Source: Lolium rigidum
Lineage: Eukaryota > Streptophyta > Magnoliopsida > Poales > Poaceae
Assembly: GCF_022539505.1 (NCBI RefSeq)
Contig: NC_061513.1
Location: 353,939,696-354,003,695, forward strand
Length of the DNA: 64,000 nucleotides
Direction: 5' to 3'
Shown: piece after piece, positions 1 through 11,800 of the stretch
Layout of the letters: each line of letters opens with the position of its first letter
Position numbering within the stretch: the first letter of the stretch is position 1
The notes under the pieces: model-generated
The model's database searches: none
Seen by the model: the letters and a program-made list of their open reading frames with translations, nothing else
What the model was told of the DNA's origin: nothing
Position numbers and translations under genes: made by a program

Positions 1-1284
1 AAAATAAACAGCGTTATATCTCTGTATCTCACGTCAAGTACCAACCAAGAGAGAAAAAATGTGGATCAAAAAAGTATCAGATGAACGGAGGATTTATTAG
101 ATTCTATTGAAAAGCTATAAATCATAGTCTGAAATTTTTGGTTTTATACTACACAGAATAGTTTCATTGGCAGAGTAAACTCGAAGCTGAGATATACAAT
201 ATAGCAAGAAATTAAAAGGTGGTATTGAATCTGAGATATACAATATACTAAGAAATCAAAAGGTGGTCAGTTCAGGATATTGTTATGAAGGCACACTGAC
301 CATTTCTCGTACGAACTTTTTTTCTCTGCCTAGCACACACTCTACAAAAATCTAGGAGGGAATGAGGATTATAAGTTTTCTTAGTCTCACAAATTGGAGG
401 CATGTCTGCTCCACATATTAAATCATCTCATATAGATTTATTTTATGTTGGTTCCGAGTTTATTTTCCGTGATATTGCTGGGTATATGTTCAGCTTGCCA
501 GAAGCTGGAGAAATAATTCCAGTCTAATAATAAGAAAAATTGGGCAGGAGAAAGGCTACAGGTGAAGTTTGCAACAAACAACCGACAGTGTATCCCCCAA
601 ATATTTACATGAACATGTATAACTGTCCATTCATAAAATTCTGAAAACCAAAAGCGTTAAATAACAGGAGCTTAGCCCATCAGCTATGATATGTGTACCG
701 CAATATTCTGCAATAGAAACCATACAGAAACAGAAACAATTTGAACTGGACCTGCACCTCAGACCACTACAGCCTCAGTCCTAAATCCCTCAGAGCTATT
801 TAAAAATATAATATTTTGCTTATGAGTAGCTGGAATGTATAAGCTAAACACTGTCACGTAAATGAGTAAAACTGAATGCACGCACTACATTGCAATGCAG
901 CTGTATAGGAATTGGAAGCTCACCAAGGAAAACCTGGAGAATCTCATTAAGATTCAAACTGAAAACTACATGCATAATCCAAGGGTGTATACACAATTGA
1001 TGAATACAATAAATGACATAGACTCTGATTGGAAAGCAACTATGACGGAGATGAGTTAATTGTCTGCAATACACGATTCTCATGGATTTCTATTCATATT
1101 GAAAGATCACATGAACATACAAAGTTCAGGTAAACATCATAGAACAACCATTATTGTAAACCATAGCTTTATACTCACCAGGCTCATATATCATGATTTA
1201 TTGATCCTATTAGTTAACTTTTTTTAGAGATTTCTTCATTCACTTCTAAGTCATGACTGATGAGTATCAAATGATCTCTTATAG
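1..1284. other. Unassigned AT-rich intergenic DNA
   Basis: I see no recognisable gene, repeat terminus or conserved protein here. Short open frames at 844-1083 (-) and 862-1059 (+) overlap each other, have no domain character and look like chance. Old decayed repeat sequence is possible. Confidence 0.5.
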
Positions 1285-1415
1285 TACTTCGTCCGCCCCA
1301 TAAAATTTGTATTTGAATTATCAAAATTTAAATATATTTAGATGCTAATTAGTGTCTAGATACGTCTAAACTATGAAAAAATCTTTTTAAAAATAATCAT
1401 GGGACGGAGAGAGTA
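1285..1415. repeat. Stowaway-type MITE (Tc1/Mariner)
   Basis: The element is about 130 bp, flanked by TA on both sides. The left end reads CTTCGTCCGCCCCATAAAA and the right end reads TCATGGGACGGAGAGAG, which are imperfect inverted copies of the grass Stowaway terminus (CTCCCTCCGTCCCATAA type). The core is AT-rich and non-coding, as usual for Stowaway. The class is clear. The subfamily cannot be set by eye. Confidence 0.88.
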
Positions 1416-2616
1416 TCAAAAAAAAAAGGAAAAAGTGACGGACGCATCCATGTTAGAAAGACAGCCAACTGAAAAATCAATGAAGCCAGCAACTTCCCCA
1501 GCAGGATTTACTCATGTGTCCATGTGAGACCAGGTAGAGAGAGACATGACCGTTACCTATAGCCAAGCACCAAGATTTTTGCAGGGAGGACCGTCCTAAG
1601 ACCGGAGCCGGTAGCTCGGCCGCTCGTAACTATGTATGCACCATTGGACTATGCACTTCTAGGACAGAGAGCAGAAACAGATGTGGCATGTGAAGCCAGG
1701 AGAACCGAGGCCTGATCCTTAATTTCATGCATAGACCGGTCAAGGAGATGGTCCAGCTTTCGCTGTCCGTTGAGGCGATTAGAACGATCAATCCACATGA
1801 TCAAACAGGAGATGATGGCTGTGGCGGCCTTAGCTCCAGCTATCGATCAAGGCGGCGTCGCCTGTGCACTCGCTGGATCCGATTGCCCTTTCGCGGCTAG
1901 ATGAAGATGCATACGTGTAGGCCTTTGTGAGGTTTTGTGCACTTCTAGGACTCTTGGCATGCGGGAATAAACTTTCCCCGATGCTCAGATTAGATCTTAA
2001 ACACACGATTTAGATCGTAGGGTTATTTTTGGTGTTTTCTTGAGGATTACTGTGGTGGCTTAATGGGAGTCTCCAATTAGTAAATATAAGATTGGTTAAA
2101 ATAAATGTTGAGATAGCATAATTGTTCATCTTGCTCGCGATAAATTTTCATTCGTTTCAAAATACATTCTTCATGTGTTACATAAAAATATTCACATCTC
2201 TACTGAAATTTAGAAGTGAAAGTAATTACAAAAATCTAAAGATAGCGGGAACTCCTATTTGATGCCCATTGGACTTATTTACAATTACACGCTTCACTAT
2301 CGAAAACTCATTGGTGCTCTTAAACACTAGTGAGCCAGGTTTTTTTTATCGAAAAATTGAAGCTCGTAATTTTGCGTCTCTAAATAATCTGCCAAAAATT
2401 ATATAGCTGAATATATACACATAGATTGTACGGCAGAAAGTTTATTTAAATACATTTTATTTTAGAAATATAAAATAGACAAATTTCTGACAAAAATACT
2501 CGCGATTTTACTACTATATATGTCAGAAATCTATTTTTCCTATAGCTAAAAAATAACGAGTTTTCTACCAAAAAGGACCATGTCTACTTATTTCCTTGTG
2601 ACATTATAAGTAGTAA
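1416..2616. other. Unassigned intergenic DNA
   Basis: No gene recognised. The part from 1570 to 1950 is more GC-rich than its surroundings but has no long open frame. The part after 2000 is AT-rich. Confidence 0.45.
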
Positions 2617-2645
2617 CTAGGAAATATGCCCGCGCGTTGCAGCGG
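2617..2645 (-). repeat. Possible Helitron 3' terminus
   Basis: On the minus strand this short stretch has a small GC-rich hairpin (CCGC at 2630-2633 pairing with GCGG at 2642-2645), then an AT spacer, then CTAG and a T. That is the order expected for a Helitron 3' end: hairpin, short spacer, CTRR, insertion before T. A similar end is common in grass genomes. The stem is short and I could not find the matching 5' TC end, so this is only a candidate. Confidence 0.32.
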
Positions 2646-4353
2646 AATGATTTTCACATAAAATTATTTCACGGAAACGCGACTACCATCAAAATATCTC
2701 AGAACATATTTTTGTTAATCAATCGTGTGTAATACGAAAATTGCCACCTGCTAGTATAGTTGAAGTTAGCACTGAATAAAAAACAGAAACTGCAGCCTGC
2801 TGTTATAGTTAAAGCTTGTACGTTAATTTCTCAGGCCAAGAGAAGTGGAGGGTGGCTTAAAACAAAAGGCAATACTGCAAGGATTCAGCTACCTAGCAAA
2901 CCCGGAACAGCGTGCCTCTAAACACCATTAGTGTTCAGCTTATGTGATAGTTTATTTTGACAGAGGAGACAACAGAACTGAAGTTGCAAGCGAATATACT
3001 GAAGGATTGGATGGCCGCCGCAGCACCATGCTGGAGCTCCCAGATGCGATGCATAGATTGATACTGGCCGGCCGTCCTATCCGTCTCCATGGGAGACTCC
3101 CTCCTAGATCGCGCCCCAAACTCCGTCCCCACTTCCTTTCTGTGGTCGCAGCAGCCGTCTCCGGCCGGAGATCTGTAATGCTCGCAAGGGCCGGCCCCCT
3201 TTCTTTTCCTTCGCTCGTCCAACTTGACTCAAGTCAACCTCTGGGGCTACTTGATCTTGCCCACCGCACACGCACTTGATGTTTTTCTTCTGTTCTTGAT
3301 TCTCTGAAGAATCAGCTTTCTATTCTCTCCGATTCTCGGAAGCCGCCCTTGCACATCCTTCTGCCACTAATCAATCAATCAAGAGTCCTAGTGCTTATTA
3401 ATTCATGAGGATGCTTGCTGATATTCTTGGTGACTTCTGAACGTATATAAATTGGAGTGATTTAGTCTAATAAAACGAGGTGGGACTATTAAATACAGAA
3501 TATCCTTGGCTTGGCTTTCCTGGTTACTGCAGTCCTACGACGGAAGCAGGGCCTGAGTTTGATTCCCAGCAAGCCAACATCGTCAAATCTTGTCCGCTGA
3601 CTCCAGAAAGCCCACTTGCGTGGCCCACGGCCGGCCAAAAGCTGAATTACCGACGTACAGAAACATAACGAACCGGTATTCTGACTTAAGCGGTGGCAGT
3701 TGTTGTAATTTATACTGGAAAACGTGGGTAATTAAAAAACGGACGAAAATAAAGGAGAGAAACCTTACTTCCTTTATTAGTAGGTAAAAGATAAAGATTT
3801 ACCTATAGCACTTATCGTCCGTATTTTGCATCAGTTATAGTGTCTACTTATGATCATATGTACGTATCAGGAAAACACGAGCTTGGCGCTCACCAACAGC
3901 ACGGACACGATGATGAGACCTCTAAACCTAGTCTACCTGGCTTGATGATATATATGGCATTGCTTGAACAATCATAGCTTCAAAAGGCATACCTTCAATA
4001 GGCATAGATCGAAGAGCCATCCCCTAGACCAGGGAGTGCTTGGACAACCGTACCTTGAAAAGTTGTTGCATCGTCAACCAAGATTTGGTTGAACTCCTTC
4101 CTCTCGTGTTTCATACCATATGTAGCTATTCTGGGATAAATCATTGACCTGAGCCTGAAAGATCCTTCAAGAACTATAGACTCCTCGCTACCTCCCCCTG
4201 AACTGGGCTGGACATAAAGCTCGAAGCACGACGAGTTAAACAAGTGCTCGTTTGCTCGACATGTTTGAGCTCGGCTCGTTCTCTTAATGAGTTGAGTTGA
4301 GCAGTAATTTTTGCTTGTTGAGGTTAACGAGCTAAACAGTCGAGCTGACCATG
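2646..4353. other. Unassigned flank with open frames of unknown meaning
   Basis: At 2935-3279 both strands are open through a GC-rich block, which suggests base composition rather than a gene. A minus-strand frame at 3995-4243 encodes 82 residues ending in PGLGDGSSIYAY. It could be the last exon of something, but I do not recognise a family. From 4240 to 4350 there is a GCTCG-rich stretch of the kind seen in grass DNA-transposon remnants. Nothing here can be called a gene safely. Confidence 0.35.
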
Positions 4354-4944
4354 TGACGTGGGCATTACCCTTCGGGTAACCAACGTTGCTCTACCCTGTA
4401 CGGCCCAACTGGAGGCCCATGAAGGTACCTGATGGCAAGATGGGCCACTAGGACGGTGCGACGGAAGATTACTTGGAGTACAAGACAAGGAAGAAGCCGA
4501 ACAAGGAAAGTTTGGAGATAGATCTATTGTAAACCTACTCGTACTCGATTAGACCTCTCGGGACCCGGCCACCTATATAAAGGCCGGAGAGGGGCTATCG
4601 AGGGACACAATCAACCTCGACAATATTAGACCGACAGAAGCTTAGAACTAGGTTACCCTAGCAACTAACATNNNNNNNNNNNNNNNNNNNNNNNNNNNNN
4701 NNNNNNNNNNNNNNNNNNNNNNNNNNNNNNNNNNNNNNNNNNNNNNNNNNNNNNNNNNNNNNNNNNNNNNNTCATAATCAAAGAACAGACGAGCGGGACG
4801 TAAGGGTTTTACCTCATCGAGGGCGCCGAACCTGGGTAAATCGCTCTCCCCGCTTGTCTGTGTACCGATGTATCGTGTCAGCTTGCAGGATTCCATCAAC
4901 CCTAAGCCCCTATCGGAGGGCATTGCCGAGGAGCACCCTCGACA
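4354..4944 (+). repeat. 5' LTR of the first Tat element (contains the gap)
   Basis: It starts TGACGTGGGC and ends ...CCTCGACA just before the primer-site-like sequence. It contains a TATA-like CTATATAAAGG near 4572, a likely LTR promoter. The first 318 bases match the 3' copy with only four differences, all on CAG/CTG-type motifs. Bases 4672-4771 are N, so true length is unknown. Confidence 0.8.
4672..4771. other. Assembly gap (100 N)
   Basis: Exactly 100 consecutive N, the usual placeholder for a gap of unknown size. It falls inside the 5' LTR. The 3' copy loses similarity at the matching point, so the missing LTR sequence cannot be recovered from it. Confidence 0.99.
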
Positions 4945-4964
4945 ATTGGCGCCGTCTGTGGGAA
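4945..4964 (+). other. Primer-binding-site-like sequence
   Basis: ATTGGCGCCGTCTGTGGGAA lies immediately after the CA end of the 5' LTR. It resembles the TGGCGCCG primer sites of Tat and Athila elements, which match tRNA 3' ends, but differs from the perfect tRNA-Asp form seen at 46693. The priming tRNA is uncertain. Confidence 0.6.
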
Positions 4965-5003
4965 CCCCTGTCGGCACAAGGCAGGGCATCGGCAGATCCG
5001 ATC

Positions 5004-7044
5004 ATGACATCGGCGGCCTCGCCGATAACTTTATCAGCAACTTCATCAACACCATCGTCGCCAATCCTGGGAAGCCCAATTCGATTCGGCTCTTACGAGT
5101 TTACCCCACACAGCGATTCCTCCCGCTCGAACTTTTCAGATCTACAAGGAAACATGGAGATGACCTTCGGCAGCGTCCACTACAACGTCAACGCAGAGGG
5201 AATCCTTCGATTGCTGGAATCCCCCACTTCCGGATCGACGGGTTCAAACGCGTCATCATCACTCGATCTGTCGGCTGGTCTGACGGAATCGACGTGCTCA
5301 CCCGTGCCCTCGACTCCCCGCTCGGTGTCCTCAATGTCGGTAGGGTCGGACGATTCCTCATCTTCGAAACTAACTTCGTACTACTGCCTGAACTGCGACA
5401 CCAGGCATGGGCTGGGATCAAGCGACACGCCGTTCGTCTGCAACGCCCAGTATTCATCGGGAGAGGACAGTATCGGCAGCACCATCCAGGGAACCACCCG
5501 AAGAACGGCACCCCATCAGGTTTATGTCGCCAATAACACGGGAAACACAAGGCGCAGAGGAGACGAAGACCATACCCCCCGTTCCAGTAGAAGGGCAAGT
5601 TTTGAAAACAGCGCCGACGAACCGTGACAGCGATTACACCATCGCAGATGAAGAGTGGGCAGCAGCAAGGGCAGCAGTACTCAACAACACGCCGCTCCCC
5701 GCAGGAACTTCGGTTGGAACTCTCAATGCTTATCGCTCCATACTGGAGAAAAACCGGGAACACCTGTCGAAGGAGCAAGCCACCCTCGAGAGACGCCTAT
5801 CTGCGGCGGACCGATCCAGCGAACGGCGAAGGGGCTCACAAGGGAGTGCCTCCCGAAACACTCAGGGAACAGGCAAGCACCGGTCGAGACTGTCCAGGCT
5901 TTCAGAAGATGACGCCAGGGAAATAACGTCGAATCTGACCAAATCCTTCATGACTATGGATAGCGCCGGCATGCCACGACCGAAAACCGTTGCAGGAGCA
6001 ACAGCCAACCTCGCCTCATACCTCATCAACCAACGCCCTGAAGGGTCCATGGCTCAAGCTCATCGAGGTGCCCTGGAGAGTCTCGCAATATTGGGGAACA
6101 ACCTAGTCCCGCCAAAGGAAAAGACCACCGTCCAAGGCAGTGGGTCGAAACATCATGCGAGAGATGCTCGGGACGAAATCACCCGAGAGCAAGATCGACA
6201 AAGCAAGGCGACGACGCGCCGCTAGGAAGGACAACGACATCGATTCTTCGGATGAAGACCAGGAGTACGACGGCGAGCTCAGGGGAGCCGACTGTCTAAG
6301 TTACAAGATCCGCGAAACAATGCCGCCCAAAAAATTTAAGCCTACCCCTACCGATGCTGCCAAGTACGATGGGCAACAGGAACCAAGATCCTGGATAGAC
6401 GACTACCTCGCAGACCGTGATCCCGCACAAAGGAAACCGGATAGCGGCAATGCAATGCTTACAGCTTTACTTGAAAGATTCAAGCACGAGCCCGGCTAAG
6501 GGGGCTGCCGAAAGGTTCTGTCAAATCATGGGACGACCTAGTAGACGCCTTCGTTGCCAACTTCCAAGCAACGTACAAGAGGCCCGTCGGGATCGAAGAA
6601 TTACGGAATTGCCGACAGAAGCAGAAGGAGTCGATGCGTTCATACATCGGGAGATTCACAAAGCTCCTAAACGCTGCCGAAGACGTATCTGTCGACAGAG
6701 CAATCTACGCTTTCAGCGACGGCGTTCAGCGGGAAAGTTACATAGAAGAACTCGGGCGCAAAAAGCCAAAAACCATAACCAAGCTAATGGAAATCGCCAA
6801 CGACTGGGCTGATGGTGAGGACAACGTACGAAGGCCACGGCAGCGTAGTGATGACGAAGACGATGACCAGCCGAAGCACGACTCGGGTGGCCGAAGGGAT
6901 CGTCACAAGAGAAGGAAAAACCGCAACTACGATGATAACAATCTGGTAGCCGCAGGGTATTCCGATCGGCAGGACGACCGAGACGACATGCACGATGGTA
7001 ACCGGAACAACTCTGGGAACCGTGGTAATTATAAACCACGATAG
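5004..7044 (+). pseudogene. gag: Gag of the first Tat element, frame-broken
   Basis: This is the capsid-type protein that would package element RNA in cytoplasmic particles. The first ATG after the primer site is at 5004 and opens a Ser/Thr-rich N-terminal part to 5627. The reading then moves to other frames: 5407-6225 (charged, coiled-coil-like), 6140-6499 (residues PRSWIDDYLADRDP, start of the Retrotrans_gag-type domain) and 6634-7044 (SYIGRFTKLLNAAEDVS, then a basic, Arg/Asp-rich tail). The order matches Tat-type gag, so these are parts of one protein separated by at least three frame breaks, not separate genes. Given the CAG/CTG pattern described in the findings, some breaks may be sequence errors. 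I see no clean CCHC zinc knuckle. Confidence 0.75.
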
Positions 7045-8212
7045 CAGAGGGCTCCCGAACTACCCTACGCCGAACAGGTCAACGCCCCTTGTTACCTGCA
7101 CTCGTATGTTGATTCCAAGGACGGTAAAACGAAGTCAAGTCACCGGCTCAGGGACTGCCGGCAGTTCCTTGACATGCACAAACTCATCCAGCGATCAGCC
7201 AGGCAACAGCCTACCACCGCCACCCCCACCTCCACCGCAGCATCAAGTCCAGCAAGCTCAACCCCATCAACCCAACGAGGCGTTTCCACCACCACGTGGG
7301 CAGATGAGCATGATCCACAAGACAGGTGTTTCGAAAAGGGAGATGAAGAAGCTCACCCGAGAGATCAACTTGGCAGAAAGCATCATGGCAAATATCCCTG
7401 AATACGTCGACCGGTCTTCTCGTAACATTACGTTTAGTCGAGCAGATCACCCGATGACCATACCAAAACCAGGACACGCCGCCTTGGTAGTCGAAGCACA
7501 GATTGGGGGGTTCAAGATGAGCAAAGTCTTCATGGATGGCGGAAGCGGGCTAAACCTGATATTCGTCGACACAATCAGGAGTATGGGGATCACCATGAGC
7601 ATGCTGAAAGAAACAGACACTTGCTTCCACGGGATCCTTCCAACTGCACCGGGCCACTCTCTTGGTAAAGTCTACCTGAATGTTATCTTCGGTAGAGCCG
7701 ATCATTTCAGGAAGGAAAAAATCGAGTTTGAAGTGGTGAACTGGGAATCACAGTATCACGCTATACTCGGGAGACCAGCGTATGCCAAGTTCATGGCTGT
7801 GCCACATTACGCATACCTCAAGCTGAAAATGCCTGGGAACAATGGGACAAACATCACAGTCTATGGAAGCTTTTCACGCTCGGATAATTGTGATCGCGAC
7901 TTTCAGAGGATTGCTGCAAAGTTCGGGCCACAGCGAGAAATCGTCGGCCCTCCGTCCAAGCTGTCCTTACGAGAGATCAAGGAAGAAAAAGATGGCAGGG
8001 AAACCAAGAAGAAGCCAGCAGCTCTCGCCCTTAAAGCTTCGGCAGCAGAAGCCTCAGTAGCGAAAGGTTCGGCAGTTGATGGCACAAAAGGCTTAGGAGA
8101 AAGCAAGACAATGGCAACCACCGCTCAAACACTTGATGAAACCAGCAACGCTGCAGCAATCACTAACGCGGAGAAGAAGCCAGAAGAAGAGAAGAACCCA
8201 TTCCTTGACTAA
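6995..8212 (+). CDS. Aspartic-protease frame of the first Tat element
   Basis: The open frame has 405 codons and overlaps the end of gag. The N-terminal part is Pro/Gln-rich (run of prolines near codons 75-82). The retropepsin-like domain follows, with the active-site motif KVFMDGGSGLNLIFVD near codons 180-195 and the flap-distal motif HAILGRPAYAKFMAVP near 255-270. The catalytic triplet is DGG rather than DTG or DSG, which is common in Tat-type gag-pro proteins. The C-terminal 100 residues are Lys/Ala/Glu-rich and low complexity. In a full element RT would follow, but here the frame stops at 8212. The region 8213-8873 is non-coding and is the meeting point of this frame and the antisense gene. 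The real translation start is unclear because the frame is fed from gag. Confidence 0.8.
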   Translation: MVTGTTLGTVVIINHDSRGLPNYPTPNRSTPLVTCTRMLIPRTVKRSQVTGSGTAGSSLTCTNSSSDQPGNSLPPPPPPPPQHQVQQAQPHQPNEAFPPPRGQMSMIHKTGVSKREMKKLTREINLAESIMANIPEYVDRSSRNITFSRADHPMTIPKPGHAALVVEAQIGGFKMSKVFMDGGSGLNLIFVDTIRSMGITMSMLKETDTCFHGILPTAPGHSLGKVYLNVIFGRADHFRKEKIEFEVVNWESQYHAILGRPAYAKFMAVPHYAYLKLKMPGNNGTNITVYGSFSRSDNCDRDFQRIAAKFGPQREIVGPPSKLSLREIKEEKDGRETKKKPAALALKASAAEASVAKGSAVDGTKGLGESKTMATTAQTLDETSNAAAITNAEKKPEEEKNPFLD

Positions 8213-8873
8213 GAAGTTTACTAGCCTTATTTTCTTTTTCCTTCATTATAAACAGGGCCTTCCCCTTTTCGCTCTTTAGCATCGTGCTTACCTTATTAAT
8301 ATGAACTTAAGCTTCGATTCTTTGTTAAGAATTGCAGTAACTACCAACCTTCTAAAGCCCCATCACTATGCAAAAATAGTACGAGGCAGAAGATCGTGCT
8401 CCAAAAAAAGCCTCTACGAGTGCTAAAACGACGTTGACCTTTCCCTCTGCTATAGATGCCTCTACGAGTGCCGTAAATAGCAAGAGTTTGGAAATACACA
8501 TAAACAACAACCCACGTTCGATATTTCACTTATGGAAATATCAAAGAACAACGGGCTCATCGGCACAATCACTACACCCGAAATATTCGGGAGTGCCTGT
8601 CGAAATTTAAAACGGTTGAAAGCAAAGTTGCGCATACAACAGGTTTAGCAAGACCTGCAACACGAGCTGATCACTCACATGATTTGCTAACCAACCAATA
8701 TACATACATTTAAACGAGCAACTAAGATTCGCTCAAAACTTGCCAACGGCAATAACATGGTAAAAGTACATATGCATGTATCTACCGAATAAGAAGGCAT
8801 CATTACATAATCCAAACACTTGGATAAAGTAGCCAAATTCTCTATTTACAAAACGGACATTAAAATCCTGAAA

Positions 8874-11800
8874 TCACCCTTGTGGAGTTCCTCTTTCTTC
8901 AGGTACCCTTGAGTCTTCCTCGAGTCTGTCGACAACTATGTTAGCAGGCAACAATACCTTCGGGTACAGCGCCTCCAAGTCTCCAGTAGCGTTGGCAATC
9001 GACAAAGAAACTCCGCCGAAGGATAACGGGCAAGAACAAGGGCAAGTGTAAACCTGGCCCCTGCAAAAACTTGCGCGCGTACCAACTCTCGGACCTTCTT
9101 GGTGTTACCAAATTCAGACATCAAAGCAAGGAGAGTTGGGGGAACTACGTTCAAAGGGAACATTGTCTTCCAAACCATCCTCATAGCCTTGTAGCACTTG
9201 TCAAAAAAGTGATGGACCTGCTGAACCCGATCCTGAAACTGCGCGGCAGCCGAAGCCTTCGAGTGCTCCCGCCAGAAAATCTCTTCGGATGAGGATAGCT
9301 GGGTCAATGCATTCACACGTTCGTGAATCCGCTTGTTCTCCTCTGCACGATTCAGAGCAATGACTGGCACAGAAGTAAACAAAAGGATTAGATAAGATTC
9401 CATCAATCAAAGGGCGCAGAGATCAAAGGACTCACAGTTCAAGCTCTCGGTAGCCTTATGTAGCTCAGTAAGAGCATACCGCTCTACGTCAGCTGCAATC
9501 TCGCCCTTCTTGTTGACAATCGCAGCCAAGGCGTAAGTGCTGCGCAGGTCCTTCTCCATCTGCGTGATCCGATCCTTCATTCGTTGGACCCGATCACCTT
9601 CGGGAAGAACGCCCGAAGAGTCATCAACAAACGAGGGCACCGGGAAAACCTGCAGGCAACAGCGTCAAAAGGTTGATAGTTATGGACAAATCAAGCATCC
9701 AACGTAACTCCCATCGGGAGAGGTACAAGAAATTCCTATCAGGAGAAGTGCAAATGAAGATATTATGACAAAAGTGTGGTGGCAACATTGCCAGCACAGT
9801 GTTCATTACAAACTTAAGTTCTCGCAACAGAATAATGTTTCATACTAGCCCAAGGACAAAATTGTTACAACAATTAAGGAGCCTGAGTCTGAGTCGACAG
9901 ACTGGGGCCAGTCGATGCCTTTCCCGACGAAACTAATTCAAGGAGCTGGCGAGCACAAGTACGGGCGGATGCTGTAAAGGCGCTTAAGTTAACAAGTCGC
10001 CCATCTTTCTCTTTTGGCAACTCCTTAGTCATTTCTTCGATGTCAGCCTTAAACCCGTAACCCATCATAAGTTGGAAGGCAAGGAGGGCACCATAGGTAC
10101 GTGAGGTACGCTTGAATACCTCGATGACCTCCTTGGTATCGACAGCGAAGGCGTCAATTAGCTGCCCCAGAGTTTTCTCCTGCTTGGCCTTGGGGAATAT
10201 CATCGAATGCATCCGCGCCAGAGCACCCTTTCCCTTGTCAAGCAGCTCTCGGGTAAGCTGGTGGGTGGCGAGAACCATTGACACACCATTTGTCGGGGAG
10301 TTGCCTGGAACTTTGTCCAAGGCAGTAGCAGGGATGCTGGCGGCTTCTGCAAAGAAATTAAAGGAAATCGTTGACGAAAAAACAGATCCATAAAAAGTGG
10401 TGAATCTACAAGAATGTAGGAACTTACCAAGCAGGGCCAAGGCAGACTGACGGAGGAGTTCATCCTTTTCTGTCGCCCGAGCTTCCTCCTCCTTCAGCCT
10501 CTCCTTCAGCTTGTTCAGCTCTTCTTTCGGGGAGTCGACCTCCTCGGCGAGCTATGGCAGCCTTTTTGATGGCGCCATCCAACTTTGAAGAGGAAGACTT
10601 AGCCTCTTCCTGCAGCTCGAATTTTGTCCGCCTCCAGAGAGGTGAATTGAGAGGTGAAGGCCTCTAAAGAGGATATCACACCTCGTAGATCCTTGAAGAA
10701 AGAGAATGTTTTACAAAGATCATTAGGCAAAGGCACGTTCCAAAAGGTTCTTGTTAGATTTGACAAAGACTTACAGAAGGAGGAGCTGTGGCAGCGGCAG
10801 GAGCATCTTTCCCTTTGGAAAGGGAGGAGGCAGTTGATGCTTGCGCCGTGGGAGCCGCCTTCGGAGCCGAAGCTTCGGAAGCTGCGGCAGCCGGCGAGAC
10901 AGCATCAGACCTGGCTTTCTTAGGCGGAGGCTCAATGAAATCATCATCACTGCAAGAAAAGTTTGATCGACTAAGTTATGAGGAAAATGCGAAAAGTCCA
11001 AGGAGCTGAAAATAGTAAAAAGAAGAAAAACACTTACATGTCAAGGAGATCATCTTCATTGGCAAAACCGCCGATTGACCTCTTCGTAGGTGGAGCCCTG
11101 GTCTCTTCCGCAGCTGCATTAATAAAGGTATCATGATCAGCGCCATCATCACGCACTGATCCCTCTGTGTCACAAGTGTCATCGGCTGACGGGGGGAGAT
11201 TGGTGTGAGCAGTTTCGGAATTTATCGGGTCATCATGATCGCTTGAGGGGTTTGTATGCTCAACAGTACGAAGGTCAACGGGTTCTGAAGAGCCTCTTCC
11301 TTCGGAAGTGTCATTTGGTAAATCGTGTAAGTCCTCGAAGGCTACAAGGGTCTGTCGAAGAAAAGACAAATGAGGATAATAGTGATAAATGTCGACAGCA
11401 GTATAACAGGAATTCAAGGAGGGAAATTACCTTTGGTGGTGGATGATCGGCATCGAAAGGAGCATACGGGGATATCAGTGGGATCGAGTCTTCTTGACTA
11501 AAGAAAGTGAGGCGACGGACTTCATCGAGCAGCTCTTTTTCTGACAGTTCGGCAGCATTAATTCTGGTCTCATCCTTTAGACCTGAGTACAACCACATTG
11601 GGCGGACCCTATCCATGACTGGTTGGACCCGACGTTTCAGAAACACTGCCGCTACTTCGGTGCCAACCATGGTTTGCCCGTCAGCCTCCTTGATCCGAAG
11701 GAATCTGGCGAATAATTCGTCGGCTGTTACTTTTTCGTCGGGAGAGAGAACATTCTTCCAGGAATTCTTAGGCTTGGCCTCAAGGACATCGATAAAGCGG

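Noticed and set aside
844..1083. Opposed small open frames
   Set aside because: They overlap head to tail, lack domain similarity and sit in AT-rich DNA. Chance is enough.
2935..3279. Overlapping open frames on both strands (95 and 111 codons)
   Set aside because: Both strands are open because of GC-rich sequence. There is no domain, splice context or codon signal favouring one.
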